Positions 7,890-15,323 of a DNA stretch of 57,939 nucleotides are shown here, piece after piece (position 1 is the first letter of the stretch; every line of letters starts with the position of its first letter). The stretch spans positions 1 to 57,939 of the forward strand of contig JAZLGC010000087.1 of assembly GCA_045616125.1 (NCBI GenBank), given 5' to 3'. The translations under genes were made by a program, and so were the position numbers. Origin of the DNA: Treponema_I sp045616125 (GTDB taxonomy: Bacteria > Spirochaetota > Spirochaetia > Treponematales > Treponemataceae). The notes under the pieces were generated by a model. It saw nothing but the letters and a program-made list of their open reading frames with translations. It was not told the origin of the DNA and did not search any database.

Positions 7890-8071
7890 AGGTTCTACTC
7901 CTTATCTGTAGATTCACCTATATATATATGCGTCTGTTGGAACTTTTGTGCCATTTTTTAGTTTCCCCAATTAATAAGCCAGTTTGGTCAGACACCGGAA
8001 GATTTTGACTTCCTCTACACCAGTTCGGCATTTTGATATGCGATAATTGCCCCTGCATGTGACGGCAAAGA

Positions 8072-8328
8072 CTTATAAAATGGCCAGAAAAAAAATATTT
8101 ATAAGCTAAATTCAGGGTGATTCATCAAACATATCTTATAAAACGGACCGATTTCATTGTTTTATAAGGCGATAATCAATCGTTTTTCCCTACAAATGCC
8201 TTTTTACTACCATATTCCCACTTATCCGACCTTATAAGATGCACGATATCGGTAGCCTTATAAGCCAATACTGCTGAAACAGGTCGAAAATGACTTATAA
8301 GCACCTATGCTTCAGGAAATTTATAAGG
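8072..8328. repeat. CTTATAAG box array A (eight boxes, fixed spacing)
   Basis: The 7890-8441 stretch has no gene. It contains eight 8-bp boxes of the form (C/T)TTATAA(G/A) at 8072, 8098, 8135, 8161, 8231, 8257, 8294 and 8320 (first bases; the last is read as ATTATAAG-type TTATAAG at 8321). They group as four 34-bp units (box-18 bp-box) separated by 29, 62 and 29 bp, so the start spacings are 26, 37, 26, 70, 26, 37, 26. The spacers are not similar to each other. The array ends 114 bp before the dam-type methyltransferase start. A second array with the same plan is at 31901-32153. Confidence 0.85.
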
Positions 8329-8441
8329 CACATCGGTGACGCTGCCAGAAACTCAGTGAGTAGGTCTGTATATTTTTGCCGATTTTGCCGGGAAAATGGT
8401 CAATAGAAAGTAACAACAATACATGTTATTATTTGAAGACT

Positions 8442-9335
8442 ATGAGTGAAATAATTACAGATGTTAAGCCATTCTTAAAATGGGTAGGTGGAAAGACTCA
8501 GTTACTTGAAGAAATAAACAAATATTACCCAGAAAAGATAAACAAATATTGCGAGCCTTTTGTTGGTGGTGGTGCAGTCCTTTTTGATGTTCTAACAAAA
8601 TTTCACCCTAAAGAAGTCTTGATAAACGATATTAATCCTGAACTTACAAATACCTATGTTCAAATAAAAAACAATGTCAATGATTTGATTACATTACTCT
8701 CTGCATGGCAAAGTAATTATCTATCATTAGATACCGATGCAAGAAAAGAAGATTTTTACGAAAAAAGAAATCACTTTAATGAATTGATTCTTGCTAAAGA
8801 AGATTCCGTTGAGAAAGCAGCATTAATGATTTATTTGAATAAAACTTGTTTTAATGGTTTATATCGAGTAAATAGTAATGGTCTATATAATGTTCCAAGC
8901 GGTGTATATAAAAATCCTTTAATCTGTAATTCAGACAATCTTCGTGCTGTAAGCAAGGTATTAAAAGATGTTCAGATTTTAACAGGTCCATATTCCCAGA
9001 CAGAGAGTTTTATTGATAAAAACACTTTTGTTTATATTGATCCTCCATATCGTCCTTTAACAAAAACATCTGCTTTTACTTCTTATTCCAAAGATGGATT
9101 TGACGATGATAAACAAATTGAACTGGGAAACTTTGTAGCAAGGATTCATAATAGTGGTAATGGTGCAAAAGTTTTGTTGAGTAACTCTGACCCCAAAAAT
9201 ACAAATCCTAATGACAATTTTTTTGACGACCTGTATAAAGATTTTGATATTCGTCGTGTGAATGCTTCAAGAATGATAAATAGCAATGCAAGTAGACGCG
9301 GAGCGATTACTGAAATAATGGTTACGTGTTTTTAG
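8442..9335 (+). CDS. dpnM: DNA adenine methyltransferase, Dam/DpnM family (GATC)
   Basis: A 297-residue class-alpha N6-adenine methyltransferase. FLKWVGGKTQLL (residues 11-22) and EPFVGGGAVLF (38-48) form the AdoMet site, and the catalytic DPPY begins at Asp200. I start it at ATG 8442, where homologues begin and where the sequence closely follows a TATTAT hexamer (8427-8432, nine bases before ATG); the longer reading lacks similarity. Likely to methylate GATC on duplex DNA and protect against the endonuclease encoded 9 bp downstream. AT-rich composition suggests acquisition of the whole cluster. The GATC specificity is inferred from the DpnII-type neighbour. Confidence 0.92.
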   Translation: MSEIITDVKPFLKWVGGKTQLLEEINKYYPEKINKYCEPFVGGGAVLFDVLTKFHPKEVLINDINPELTNTYVQIKNNVNDLITLLSAWQSNYLSLDTDARKEDFYEKRNHFNELILAKEDSVEKAALMIYLNKTCFNGLYRVNSNGLYNVPSGVYKNPLICNSDNLRAVSKVLKDVQILTGPYSQTESFIDKNTFVYIDPPYRPLTKTSAFTSYSKDGFDDDKQIELGNFVARIHNSGNGAKVLLSNSDPKNTNPNDNFFDDLYKDFDIRRVNASRMINSNASRRGAITEIMVTCF

Positions 9336-9344
9336 GAGGTAATA

Positions 9345-10205
9345 ATGAAAAGAGATTTTTATACATGGCTTGAGACTTTTCGAGAAAGTATCGCTACATA
9401 TTCATATTATGTTGATTTTGAAAAGGTATATGGGAATGTAGATTCTATTAAAGTGGAATTGAATATTCTTAATTCTCTGATTGGGTCAAAAAATATTAAA
9501 GCTGATTTCGAAAAACTTCTTCAAAAGTATCCTGAAACATTAAAATGTATTCCGATTCTTCTAGCTGTAAGAAATTCTGAAATTTCAGTTACAGATGAGA
9601 CAGGTAGTTTTAACTTTGATTTTGCAGTACAAACTCGTTCCATTACGGAATACTCAAAATTCATGGAAAAATCAGGACTCTTTGATTTACTTTCAAATCA
9701 CTTGGTAAATAATCTTGTAGATTATGTTACAGGTGTAGAGACAGGTCTTGATTCAAACGGAAGAAAAAACCGTGGTGGACATTTGATGGAAGACTTAGTT
9801 GAAAGTTATATCCAGAAAGCCGGATTTGTGAAAGATATAAACTACTTCAAAGAAATGTACATTCATGAAATTACTTCAAAATGGGAAATTGATTTATCAG
9901 CAATTTCTAATCAGGGTAAAATGGAAAAACGTTTTGATTTTGTTGTTAAAACAAATACAATGATTTATGCAATCGAAACAAATTTCTATGGCAGTGGTGG
10001 TTCAAAATTAAATGAAACTTCTAGAAGTTATAAAACCTTAGCCGCCGAAGCAGACTCAATTGAAGGATTTACTTTTGTATGGTTTACAGATGGAAAAGGT
10101 TGGGTTAGTGCAAGAAACAATCTTGAAGAAACATTTGATGTCCTTGATACAATCTACTGTATTAATGATATGGAAAATGATGTGATGAAGGAATTATTTA
10201 GATGA
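9345..10205 (+). CDS. dpnB: Type II restriction endonuclease, DpnII/MboI family
   Basis: A 286-residue endonuclease of the R.DpnII family, expected to cut unmethylated GATC. Recognisable family blocks are TGVETGLDSNGRKNRGG (residues about 129-145) and the putative catalytic region with RFDFVVKT followed by YAIETNFYGSGGSKLNE. AGGAGGT precedes the start. It lies 9 bp after the methyltransferase and overlaps the next gene by 4 bp, so a single transcript is likely. The acidic residue plus Glu in AIETN probably supply the metal site. Length is normal for the family and the frame is intact. Confidence 0.9.
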   Translation: MKRDFYTWLETFRESIATYSYYVDFEKVYGNVDSIKVELNILNSLIGSKNIKADFEKLLQKYPETLKCIPILLAVRNSEISVTDETGSFNFDFAVQTRSITEYSKFMEKSGLFDLLSNHLVNNLVDYVTGVETGLDSNGRKNRGGHLMEDLVESYIQKAGFVKDINYFKEMYIHEITSKWEIDLSAISNQGKMEKRFDFVVKTNTMIYAIETNFYGSGGSKLNETSRSYKTLAAEADSIEGFTFVWFTDGKGWVSARNNLEETFDVLDTIYCINDMENDVMKELFR

Positions 10206-10744
10206 TAAAAGGTGGAGTTGGTGGAGGGAACACCAGAACTGGCTTAATCTTTGAAGGTAAAACAGACTTAGCATCTTTTATTGCAAAACAACCAAGATAT
10301 AGCGTAGACAGCGATGGAAATGTTTCTTATGAGGGAACAATAGTTGCTCGTATATTTAAGAAATATGCTTTTTATGGAATATTTCTAACAGAATTAGGAA
10401 TTGATTGGAAGAATTATATTTCGAAGCAACTGCTGCCAGATGATTGCATTTTTGTTGTAATAAAAAATACGCTGTTCATTCTTGAAATAAAGCATCAAGA
10501 AACAGCAGGTTCTGTCGATGAAAAACTCCAGACTTGTGATTTTAAGAAAAAGCAATATCAGAAACTTTTAGCACCAGCTAATATAAAAGTTGAATATTGC
10601 TACATACTTAATGATTGGTTCAGAAAGAAACAATATAAAGATGTATTAGATTACATCCAATCTGTGTATTGTCATTATTATTTTAATTATATTCCTCTCT
10701 CTGAATTAGGGCTTCCTGTTCCTCCAGAATGTATAGAGGATTAA
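10202..10744 (+). CDS. PD-(D/E)XK-type nuclease accessory to the DpnII cluster
   Basis: A 180-residue protein coupled to the endonuclease gene by a 4-bp overlap and followed immediately by the second methyltransferase. The central segment DDCIFVVIKNTLFILEIKHQ (about residues 80-99) has the D...ExK layout of a PD-(D/E)XK nuclease, followed by a conserved-looking CDFKKKQYQKL stretch. Classical DpnII operons have two methyltransferases and one endonuclease; this additional nuclease is not part of that set. It may be a second restriction subunit or a nuclease of another system that was captured. No named family could be assigned with certainty. Confidence 0.65.
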   Translation: MIKGGVGGGNTRTGLIFEGKTDLASFIAKQPRYSVDSDGNVSYEGTIVARIFKKYAFYGIFLTELGIDWKNYISKQLLPDDCIFVVIKNTLFILEIKHQETAGSVDEKLQTCDFKKKQYQKLLAPANIKVEYCYILNDWFRKKQYKDVLDYIQSVYCHYYFNYIPLSELGLPVPPECIED

Positions 10745-11629
10745 ATGAGTATTAAACCATATTATCGCTCAAAAAATTTAGATTTTACACTTGCTCAGGG
10801 AGACAGTTTAGAACTCCTTTCAAATATCAATTTTAAATTTGATATGATTTTTGCTGATCCTCCATACTTTCTTTCTAATGGTGGAATTTCTGTTCAATCA
10901 GGAAAGCAAGTTCCTGTAAATAAAGGCGATTGGGATAAGTCTCAGGGATTTGAAAAAGATAATGATTTTAATAAACAATGGCTTGCTCTTTGTCGTGAAA
11001 AATTAGCTGACAATGGAACAATCTGGGTTTCTGGCACATTTCATAATATTTTCTCTGTTGCTCAGTCTATGACAGAATTAGGATATAAAATTCTTAATTG
11101 CATTACTTGGCAGAAAAATAATCCGCCACCAAACTTATCTTGCAGATACTTTACTCATTCTACTGAATTTATTTTGTGGGCAAAAAAGTCTCCAAAGGCA
11201 AAACATTATTTTAACTATGAATTAATGAAAGAAATAAATGGCGGCACTCAGATGCGCGATGTCTGGACTTTACCAGCCATCGCAAAATGGGAAAAAACAT
11301 GTGGGAAACATCCGACACAGAAACCGCTACCATTGTTGGCAAGAATAATTCTTGCATCTACCAAAGAAAATGAATGGATTCTTGATCCATTCTCTGGGAG
11401 TGGGACTACGGGAATTGCTGCAACAATACTCGGAAGACGGTATTTAGGACTTGAACGTGAAACTGCGTTTCTTGAAATGTCGAAGGCTCGAAGAGAAGAA
11501 TTAAACAACATAGAAATAAAATGTGATTATTACCAAAGAATTTCAAAATATGCTGATGCAAAGTGTATGGATATTCACGAAGTAAGAGATTCGAATCAAT
11601 ATTCTGGGCCGGATTTGGATTTAGAGTAA
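10745..11629 (+). CDS. dpnA: Site-specific DNA methyltransferase, DpnA-like (class beta)
   Basis: A 294-residue methyltransferase with the class-beta motif order: catalytic ADPPYFLS early (Asp38), then KHPTQKP and the AdoMet loop DPFSGSGTTGIAA (around residue 216). This matches DpnA-type enzymes, which accompany DpnII systems and can methylate GATC in single-stranded DNA, a property that in pneumococcus protects incoming transforming DNA. It starts directly after the preceding stop codon. The last 50 residues are less conserved. Together with the Dam-type enzyme, the cluster therefore has the two-methyltransferase architecture of DpnII. Function on single strands is inferred from the family. 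Confidence 0.88.
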   Translation: MSIKPYYRSKNLDFTLAQGDSLELLSNINFKFDMIFADPPYFLSNGGISVQSGKQVPVNKGDWDKSQGFEKDNDFNKQWLALCREKLADNGTIWVSGTFHNIFSVAQSMTELGYKILNCITWQKNNPPPNLSCRYFTHSTEFILWAKKSPKAKHYFNYELMKEINGGTQMRDVWTLPAIAKWEKTCGKHPTQKPLPLLARIILASTKENEWILDPFSGSGTTGIAATILGRRYLGLERETAFLEMSKARREELNNIEIKCDYYQRISKYADAKCMDIHEVRDSNQYSGPDLDLE

Positions 11630-11772
11630 TATCATTAGGAAGATAAAAATCAATAGTATAGTATTAAAAACAAGATTTAGCTCAACTTGCACTAAAAATT
11701 TGGGTTTAACCGAGTTTCATCTTCCTCTTCAGATCCGGCCTATATTACATTACACTTACAGTGGAGAGTAAT

Positions 11773-12114
11773 ATGGGCGAGTGTTATGATGTACGTTTCA
11801 AACTGAAGTATACCTATAAGCCAAATGCGATTTCTGCTCTTTCGATATATGTAATCCGTGCTCTACACAAGCCTGATCTGCCAATATACAATTCCATGTC
11901 TGAATTGATGAAATATATTCTACCGCAGACTTGTCATTGGTATTTTGATGAAGAATCTGAAGAGTATTTCGCAGCCTTTGATGCAAACTACGGCTGGTAC
12001 ACTATTCTTCATGGAGCATTCTCAGCCATGTCACCTTGGCTAGCTGATGGAGCAACGATGGAAATCTGGCCAGGTAATGCGTATGAAAAAGTAACACCCA
12101 AACGTGAATCATAA
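11773..12114 (+). CDS. Hypothetical protein, 113 residues
   Basis: A small soluble protein of unknown function. ATG 11773 follows a GGAG ribosome site at 11763-11766. The sequence is rich in aromatic residues (about seven Trp and a dozen Tyr/Phe), with a WYFDEESEEYFAAFD acidic-aromatic patch near the middle. There is no signal peptide, membrane helix or recognisable catalytic motif. It lies 140 bp after the DpnA-like gene, separated by imperfect inverted sequences (GGCCGGAT near 11608, ATCCGGCC near 11732), and before box array C, in a region of defence genes. A role in defence is possible but rests only on location. Confidence 0.6.
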   Translation: MGECYDVRFKLKYTYKPNAISALSIYVIRALHKPDLPIYNSMSELMKYILPQTCHWYFDEESEEYFAAFDANYGWYTILHGAFSAMSPWLADGATMEIWPGNAYEKVTPKRES

Positions 12115-12151
12115 ATGAATGAAATTCATTCCACTCAACAGTCAATTATAA

Positions 12152-12353
12152 TTCCCATCTGTACGGCATTTTTGTTTCTACAGGGAACTTTTTAAGCTGA
12201 AGTTTCCTGTAGATGACTCATTTCTCATTCAGACAGGAAAATATCTGCCTGATGGCAGGAAAACCTGGTGACAATATCCCTTTTTTTCAGAAAAAGCCGG
12301 AAAATCGTACTTTATAATTCCTGTCTGCCAACAGTTTTCTGTCCAGACAGGAA
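12152..12353. repeat. Box array C (TTCCTGTCTG / CAGACAGGAA)
   Basis: The non-coding gap 12115-12372 holds 10-bp boxes in alternating orientation: TTCCCATCTG 12152, its inverse type TCTACAGGGAA ending 12187, TTCCTGTAGA 12204, CAGACAGGAA 12230, TTCCTGTCTG 12318 and CAGACAGGAA 12344. Start spacings are 26, 26, 26 and, at the right end, 26. Weaker related boxes (GGCAGGAA, GCCGGAA) end at 12261 and 12302. The outer pairs each span exactly 36 bp. The spacing of 26 also occurs in array A, but the box sequence is different. Confidence 0.65.
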
Positions 12354-12372
12354 AACTAAGGTCTCTACCAAT

Positions 12373-12720
12373 TCATTGAGGCGAAAACGAACTGAAATAT
12401 GATACGTTCTCAAATCTCCGTTTGATTTTTTCGATGTTTTCATGACACAGCTCGATGAGTATGCAATTTCGTTTCTTGTTCAAGCATGCTTCACCTACGA
12501 CACCGCTGCCGGCAAAAGAATCCAGCACTATTTCCCCTTCGGTAGTCACAAATTCCAGTATTTGTTCTATCAAAGAAACCGGCATTTCGCTTTGATGGAT
12601 TCTATTTTTGGGGAAACGGGTTGAACATCAAACATCGTTGGGAGCATACCATTTGTGCCACTCATGTATTCAATCCGCCCGGTTTTTTTGAATGTTTCAT
12701 AAATCTTACATGACAAATTC
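12373..12720 (-). pseudogene. DNA methyltransferase C-terminal remnant, frameshifted
   Basis: Read on the minus strand, an upstream frame encodes ETFKKTGRIEYMSGTNGMLP followed by TMFDVQPVSPK; the frame then shifts within CCCCAAAAAT near 12604 and continues as NRIHQSEMPVSLIEQILEFV and VLDSFAGSGVVGEACLN to a stop at 12373. The pattern (xRIHxxExPVxLxE, then DxFAGSG) is the carboxy-terminal third of a class-beta N6/N4 DNA methyltransferase. The catalytic DPPY/SPPY half is absent. HQSEMP replaces the usual HPTEKP. A decayed second restriction-modification gene; the products of either frame would be inactive. Confidence 0.75.
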
Positions 12721-12833
12721 ATATTCTGTCTCATGACTATCCTCTCTGCATTCTCCAGTATCATGCAAAAGGATGACAAAATATGTCACTTCAACGTACG
12801 AATGAAACCATTCACAGAACTTGTTACTGATAT

Positions 12834-13052
12834 TTATTTCCCAACAATTCCCATTTCAGTTTTGTATTCCTGTACAACTGCCAGAGGGCCATCCCACCAG
12901 AGTTTTGTTGAATCATCATACACCATTTTGCCCGTATTTGATTCCATAAATGAAATCAGGACTTCTTCACTATTTTTATTCAGTTCTTTTGCCAGTTGTT
13001 CTACTACCATCTTTGTAACTAAATCCATGGCAATTACATTTTTGTTATCCAT
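12834..13052 (-). CDS. DUF3791-associated small protein
   Basis: A 72-residue acidic helical protein with the core NVIAMDLVTKMVVEQLAKEL and a closing TGKMVYDDSTKLWWDGP motif. Similar short proteins typically occur as the last gene of DUF3791-DUF3990 cassettes. It follows the broken DUF3990 gene on the same strand, 15 bp downstream. The WWDGP motif is distinctive. Probably an antitoxin-like or structural partner; the frame is intact although the adjacent toxin-like gene is destroyed. Confidence 0.6.
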   Translation of the reverse strand: MDNKNVIAMDLVTKMVVEQLAKELNKNSEEVLISFMESNTGKMVYDDSTKLWWDGPLAVVQEYKTEMGIVGK

Positions 13053-13066
13053 ATGAAACCCTCGGA

Positions 13067-13365
13067 CTATAACAAAGCCACTTTTTCGCTTTTAAGAAAT
13101 TGCAGTTTAGATACAGCATTTTCTGTCCTGAAACAAAACTGATCCTGCAGTTTTTCTGGAAGCAGTAGACTTATGCACATATTGTCTATAGTTTCAAACC
13201 CAAAACTTTTTAAGTCTTGGATATCAGTTACCCTAAAAAATGAAACATATCCAAACTGTTCGTTTGCAGAAATAAGACCTCTGGCCTTTGCTTTGGTAGC
13301 AGTAATTTTTCAACAATACAATAACTGCCGTGATAAAGAATCATACCTTCTTCCGGTCGTTTCAT
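13067..13365 (-). pseudogene. DUF3990 gene, deleted and frameshifted
   Basis: ATG 13365 overlaps the DUF3791 stop by 3 bases and encodes MKRPEEGMILYHGSYCIVEK, the usual DUF3990 amino-terminus (LYHGS). The sequence then jumps and, in another frame, reads NEQFGYVSFFRVTDIQDLKS and later LQDQFCFRTENAVSKLQF, a typical carboxy-terminus, ending at 13067. The middle of the protein, about 60-80 residues, is gone. DUF3990 proteins resemble ADP-ribosyltransferase-fold toxins, so this toxin-like component appears inactivated while its small partner genes survive. Confidence 0.65.
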
Positions 13366-13580
13366 ATTGCAGCTCCCTTTGAAAGCAGGTATTCCCGAAT
13401 TTCTTCATAAACAGCAGCATCTCCTTCAACATGGAATATTCCCCAGCAATCACGGATAAAAGAAAGAACTTTGAATTTATCAAACATCTCTGATGTCTGC
13501 TTCAAAGTAATGCCAAGTTTTTCAGAAGTTATTCTTATGAGTCTAATCTGCATAAATAAAATCTGCTGCTCTTCGTTCAT
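13362..13580 (-). CDS. DUF3791 family protein
   Basis: A 72-residue protein (from ATG 13580) with the DUF3791 pattern: IRLIRITSEKLGITLKQTSE in the first half and FIRDCWGIFHVEGDAAVYEE in the second. These proteins pair with DUF3990 in probable toxin-antitoxin or defence modules. ATG 13580 is preferred because a TATAAT hexamer at 13593-13588 on the minus strand lies seven bases upstream; a GTG at 13637 would extend the protein by 19 residues that do not resemble the family. Its stop overlaps the DUF3990 start, so the two were translationally coupled. Confidence 0.75.
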   Translation of the reverse strand: MNEEQQILFMQIRLIRITSEKLGITLKQTSEMFDKFKVLSFIRDCWGIFHVEGDAAVYEEIREYLLSKGAAI

Positions 13581-13639
13581 CACATCTATTATAACATGAT
13601 TCATTTTTCTTAATAAGTGTACGGAAAAACCATTCACAT

Positions 13640-13750
13640 TATTGCACCTTTCAACAAGTTTTCAGCGTATTTATTTGCACTTTTTCAGAGCATTTAACTC
13701 CTATTAATTGCATTATTTAATATATTTTTATTGCAATTATTTGCACCTTT
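13640..13750. repeat. Box array D (TTATTTGCAC, 33-bp period)
   Basis: Upstream of the DUF3791 gene, four boxes resembling TTATTTGCAC have their G at 13644, 13677, 13710 and 13743, that is exactly 33 bp apart three times. A fifth related box (TTATTGCAA) has its G at 13733. Only the boxes are alike; the 23 bp between them differ. The phase does not continue on either side. The period of 33 is close to three helical turns. Confidence 0.65.
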
Positions 13751-13798
13751 TTGCCTGATACTATACCAGCCTGTTATAACATGTTTTTTGTAACGCTA

Positions 13799-13882
13799 TG
13801 TCCGTAAAAAAATCCCCTTTACCAATGATTTTATTCACTGGCAAAGGGGATTATGGATGCTGAAACAAGTTCAGCATGACAA
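13799..13882. repeat. TGTCCGTAAAAA tip, CCCCTTT hairpin and TGCTGAA palindrome
   Basis: A composite dispersed repeat: TGTCCGTAAAAA (13799-13810), a hairpin whose arms AATCCCCTTTACCA and TGGCAAAGGGGATT span 13811-13852, then the TGCTGAAACAAGTTCAGCA palindrome and GACAAG. The same hairpin plus palindrome order recurs at 15201-15263 and 16586-16650. It may act as a bidirectional terminator between convergent genes. Confidence 0.8.
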
Positions 13883-13927
13883 GTGTTTCGGTCAGCATAC
13901 ATATCTAGTGATATCACGGTACACAAC

Positions 13928-13973
13928 AACTATTAATTATTTTTGCGGATATACGAAAAAATAATTAATAGTT
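13928..13973. terminator. Perfect 17-bp inverted repeat, likely bidirectional terminator
   Basis: AACTATTAATTATTTTT (13928-13944) is the exact reverse complement of 13957-13973, with a 12-base loop. The AT-rich stem with T-runs lies 57 bp after the end of the minus-strand gene 14030-15121. A terminator is likely but the stem is weak in GC. Confidence 0.5.
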
Positions 13974-14029
13974 TGGAGATATGAAGGACATTTATGGTTG
14001 AACGAGAAAAGGGTATCAGTAACAACAGT

Positions 14030-15121
14030 CTACTCAGAAAGCTGAGTGAGAATCTGCTGTTTTTCTTCTTCGTTCATATCTGCAAAGACTTCTGAGAAAG
14101 TTTTTCTGTACTCTACAGGTATGAGATCCTGCAAAACAGGATTCAATTTTTCGTATACCGTATAGTAAGAGCATCCGGCAGGACTATCTGGGTAAGAATA
14201 CCGGTACTCTATCAACAATGCCGCCTGATATTCCAGATTCAGAAGCTGCATCACATGAATGGCATTATCTCGGGAAGCAACCCAGTACAGAAGCGGATAA
14301 TTCAAAACGCTATATTCTTCAACTGAACGATACATCGTACCTTTACAGTCATCAATTTCCCAAACAGAGAGAAGCATCTCATCAGAACATCCTTTATGTA
14401 TTGCATATAGAATACCTGCATCATTCTCTGGAAACTCTCCTGAATAGCAATCAAGAGTAAGACCTTTTCGAGATAAATACCTGAGCATTTCGATGTTCCC
14501 GGTTTGTATACAGTAATTCAGCCACGAACAAGGAAGCCCCTGGCCTCCCGGACCTCTTTCTGAATTAAAATACCGGGCATTAAAATTATTATCCAACAGA
14601 ATATCTATGGCTTCAGTATCATAGTTATCAATTGCATGCTGCATTGGAGAATCTTTCAGAGGTTCCTTGGATAAACGTTCAAAATACACGTCACGGTAAG
14701 CCCTAAATTCCTTAAACCAGGGTTCCTCACGAATATTTGGGTTCATTACTTCAAGTGATTTTGCTAATTCATTTGATACTGTGAAAAATGTTTCCTGGTA
14801 CTGTTTGAGAAATCCATCAAGAAGAATATAGTCTTTCTCATCAATTGCCCGTATCATTTTATACGATGCAGCCAGTTCCAAAAGCAATTCCCGGTTAACA
14901 GCCCCTAATAAATCCTGGTCCTCATCTGAAAACGTTTCATATTCATCTACCATTTTCATCACTTCATCATAGTAATACGTTGTATAGGAGCCTCGAGACG
15001 TTTTGTACAAACGACGCAGTTTTGACTGCCAATTTGCGCTCTCAGTTGCAGATAATGCCTTTACATTTGTTACACAGATAAAGAAACAGCAGATACTGAC
15101 AAGTACTCGCTTATTCCTCAT
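14030..15121 (-). CDS. Secreted protein with ankyrin-like repeats, function unknown
   Basis: A 363-residue protein with an N-terminal signal peptide (RNKRVLVSICCFFICVTNVKA, cleavage likely after ALS-type residues near 24) and an AGGAG ribosome site. The body is helical: a spacer (residues 30-150) followed by segments such as SPMQHAIDNYDTEAIDILLD and GIL.AIHKGC that resemble degenerate ankyrin repeats (155-310). Location is therefore periplasmic or exported. It stands alone between dispersed repeats. Ankyrin-like exported proteins in bacteria often mediate protein contacts, but no partner is apparent here. The ankyrin assignment is tentative. Confidence 0.6.
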   Translation of the reverse strand: MRNKRVLVSICCFFICVTNVKALSATESANWQSKLRRLYKTSRGSYTTYYYDEVMKMVDEYETFSDEDQDLLGAVNRELLLELAASYKMIRAIDEKDYILLDGFLKQYQETFFTVSNELAKSLEVMNPNIREEPWFKEFRAYRDVYFERLSKEPLKDSPMQHAIDNYDTEAIDILLDNNFNARYFNSERGPGGQGLPCSWLNYCIQTGNIEMLRYLSRKGLTLDCYSGEFPENDAGILYAIHKGCSDEMLLSVWEIDDCKGTMYRSVEEYSVLNYPLLYWVASRDNAIHVMQLLNLEYQAALLIEYRYSYPDSPAGCSYYTVYEKLNPVLQDLIPVEYRKTFSEVFADMNEEEKQQILTQLSE

Positions 15122-15200
15122 ACTTAATCTCCTGATGGAATTCTCTCTACTCTATTCATCCTATCATAATCGAATAATTTTTTTCCACCGGAGAAAAAAA

Positions 15201-15290
15201 CTTTACCAATGATTTTATTCCCTGGCAAAGGGGGTTAGATGCTGAAACAAGTTCAGCATGACAAGTGTTCAGTTCAGCATGACAGGTATA
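15201..15290. repeat. Dispersed hairpin and TGCTGAA palindromic repeat
   Basis: CTTTACCA...TGGCAAAG hairpin (15201-15230) followed by TGCTGAAACAAGTTCAGCA and two TGACA-type tails. Second copy of the composite described at 13799-13882, here without the TGTCCGT tip. Confidence 0.8.
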
Positions 15291-15323
15291 GATGTACATC
15301 AGTAAAAAAATCAGGTGAAACAT

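Noticed and set aside
8072..8328. CRISPR array
   Set aside because: Boxes are 8 bp, spacing alternates 26/37/70 rather than constant, and no cas genes are in the window.
12442..12624. Plus-strand small frames between 12.4 and 13.4 kb
   Set aside because: They are antisense shadows of the methyltransferase, DUF3791 and DUF3990 remnants.
13640..13750. Type III toxin-antitoxin RNA repeats (ToxI-like)
   Set aside because: ToxI repeats are near-identical along their whole length; here only a 10-bp box is conserved, and the downstream gene is DUF3791, not a ToxN family protein.
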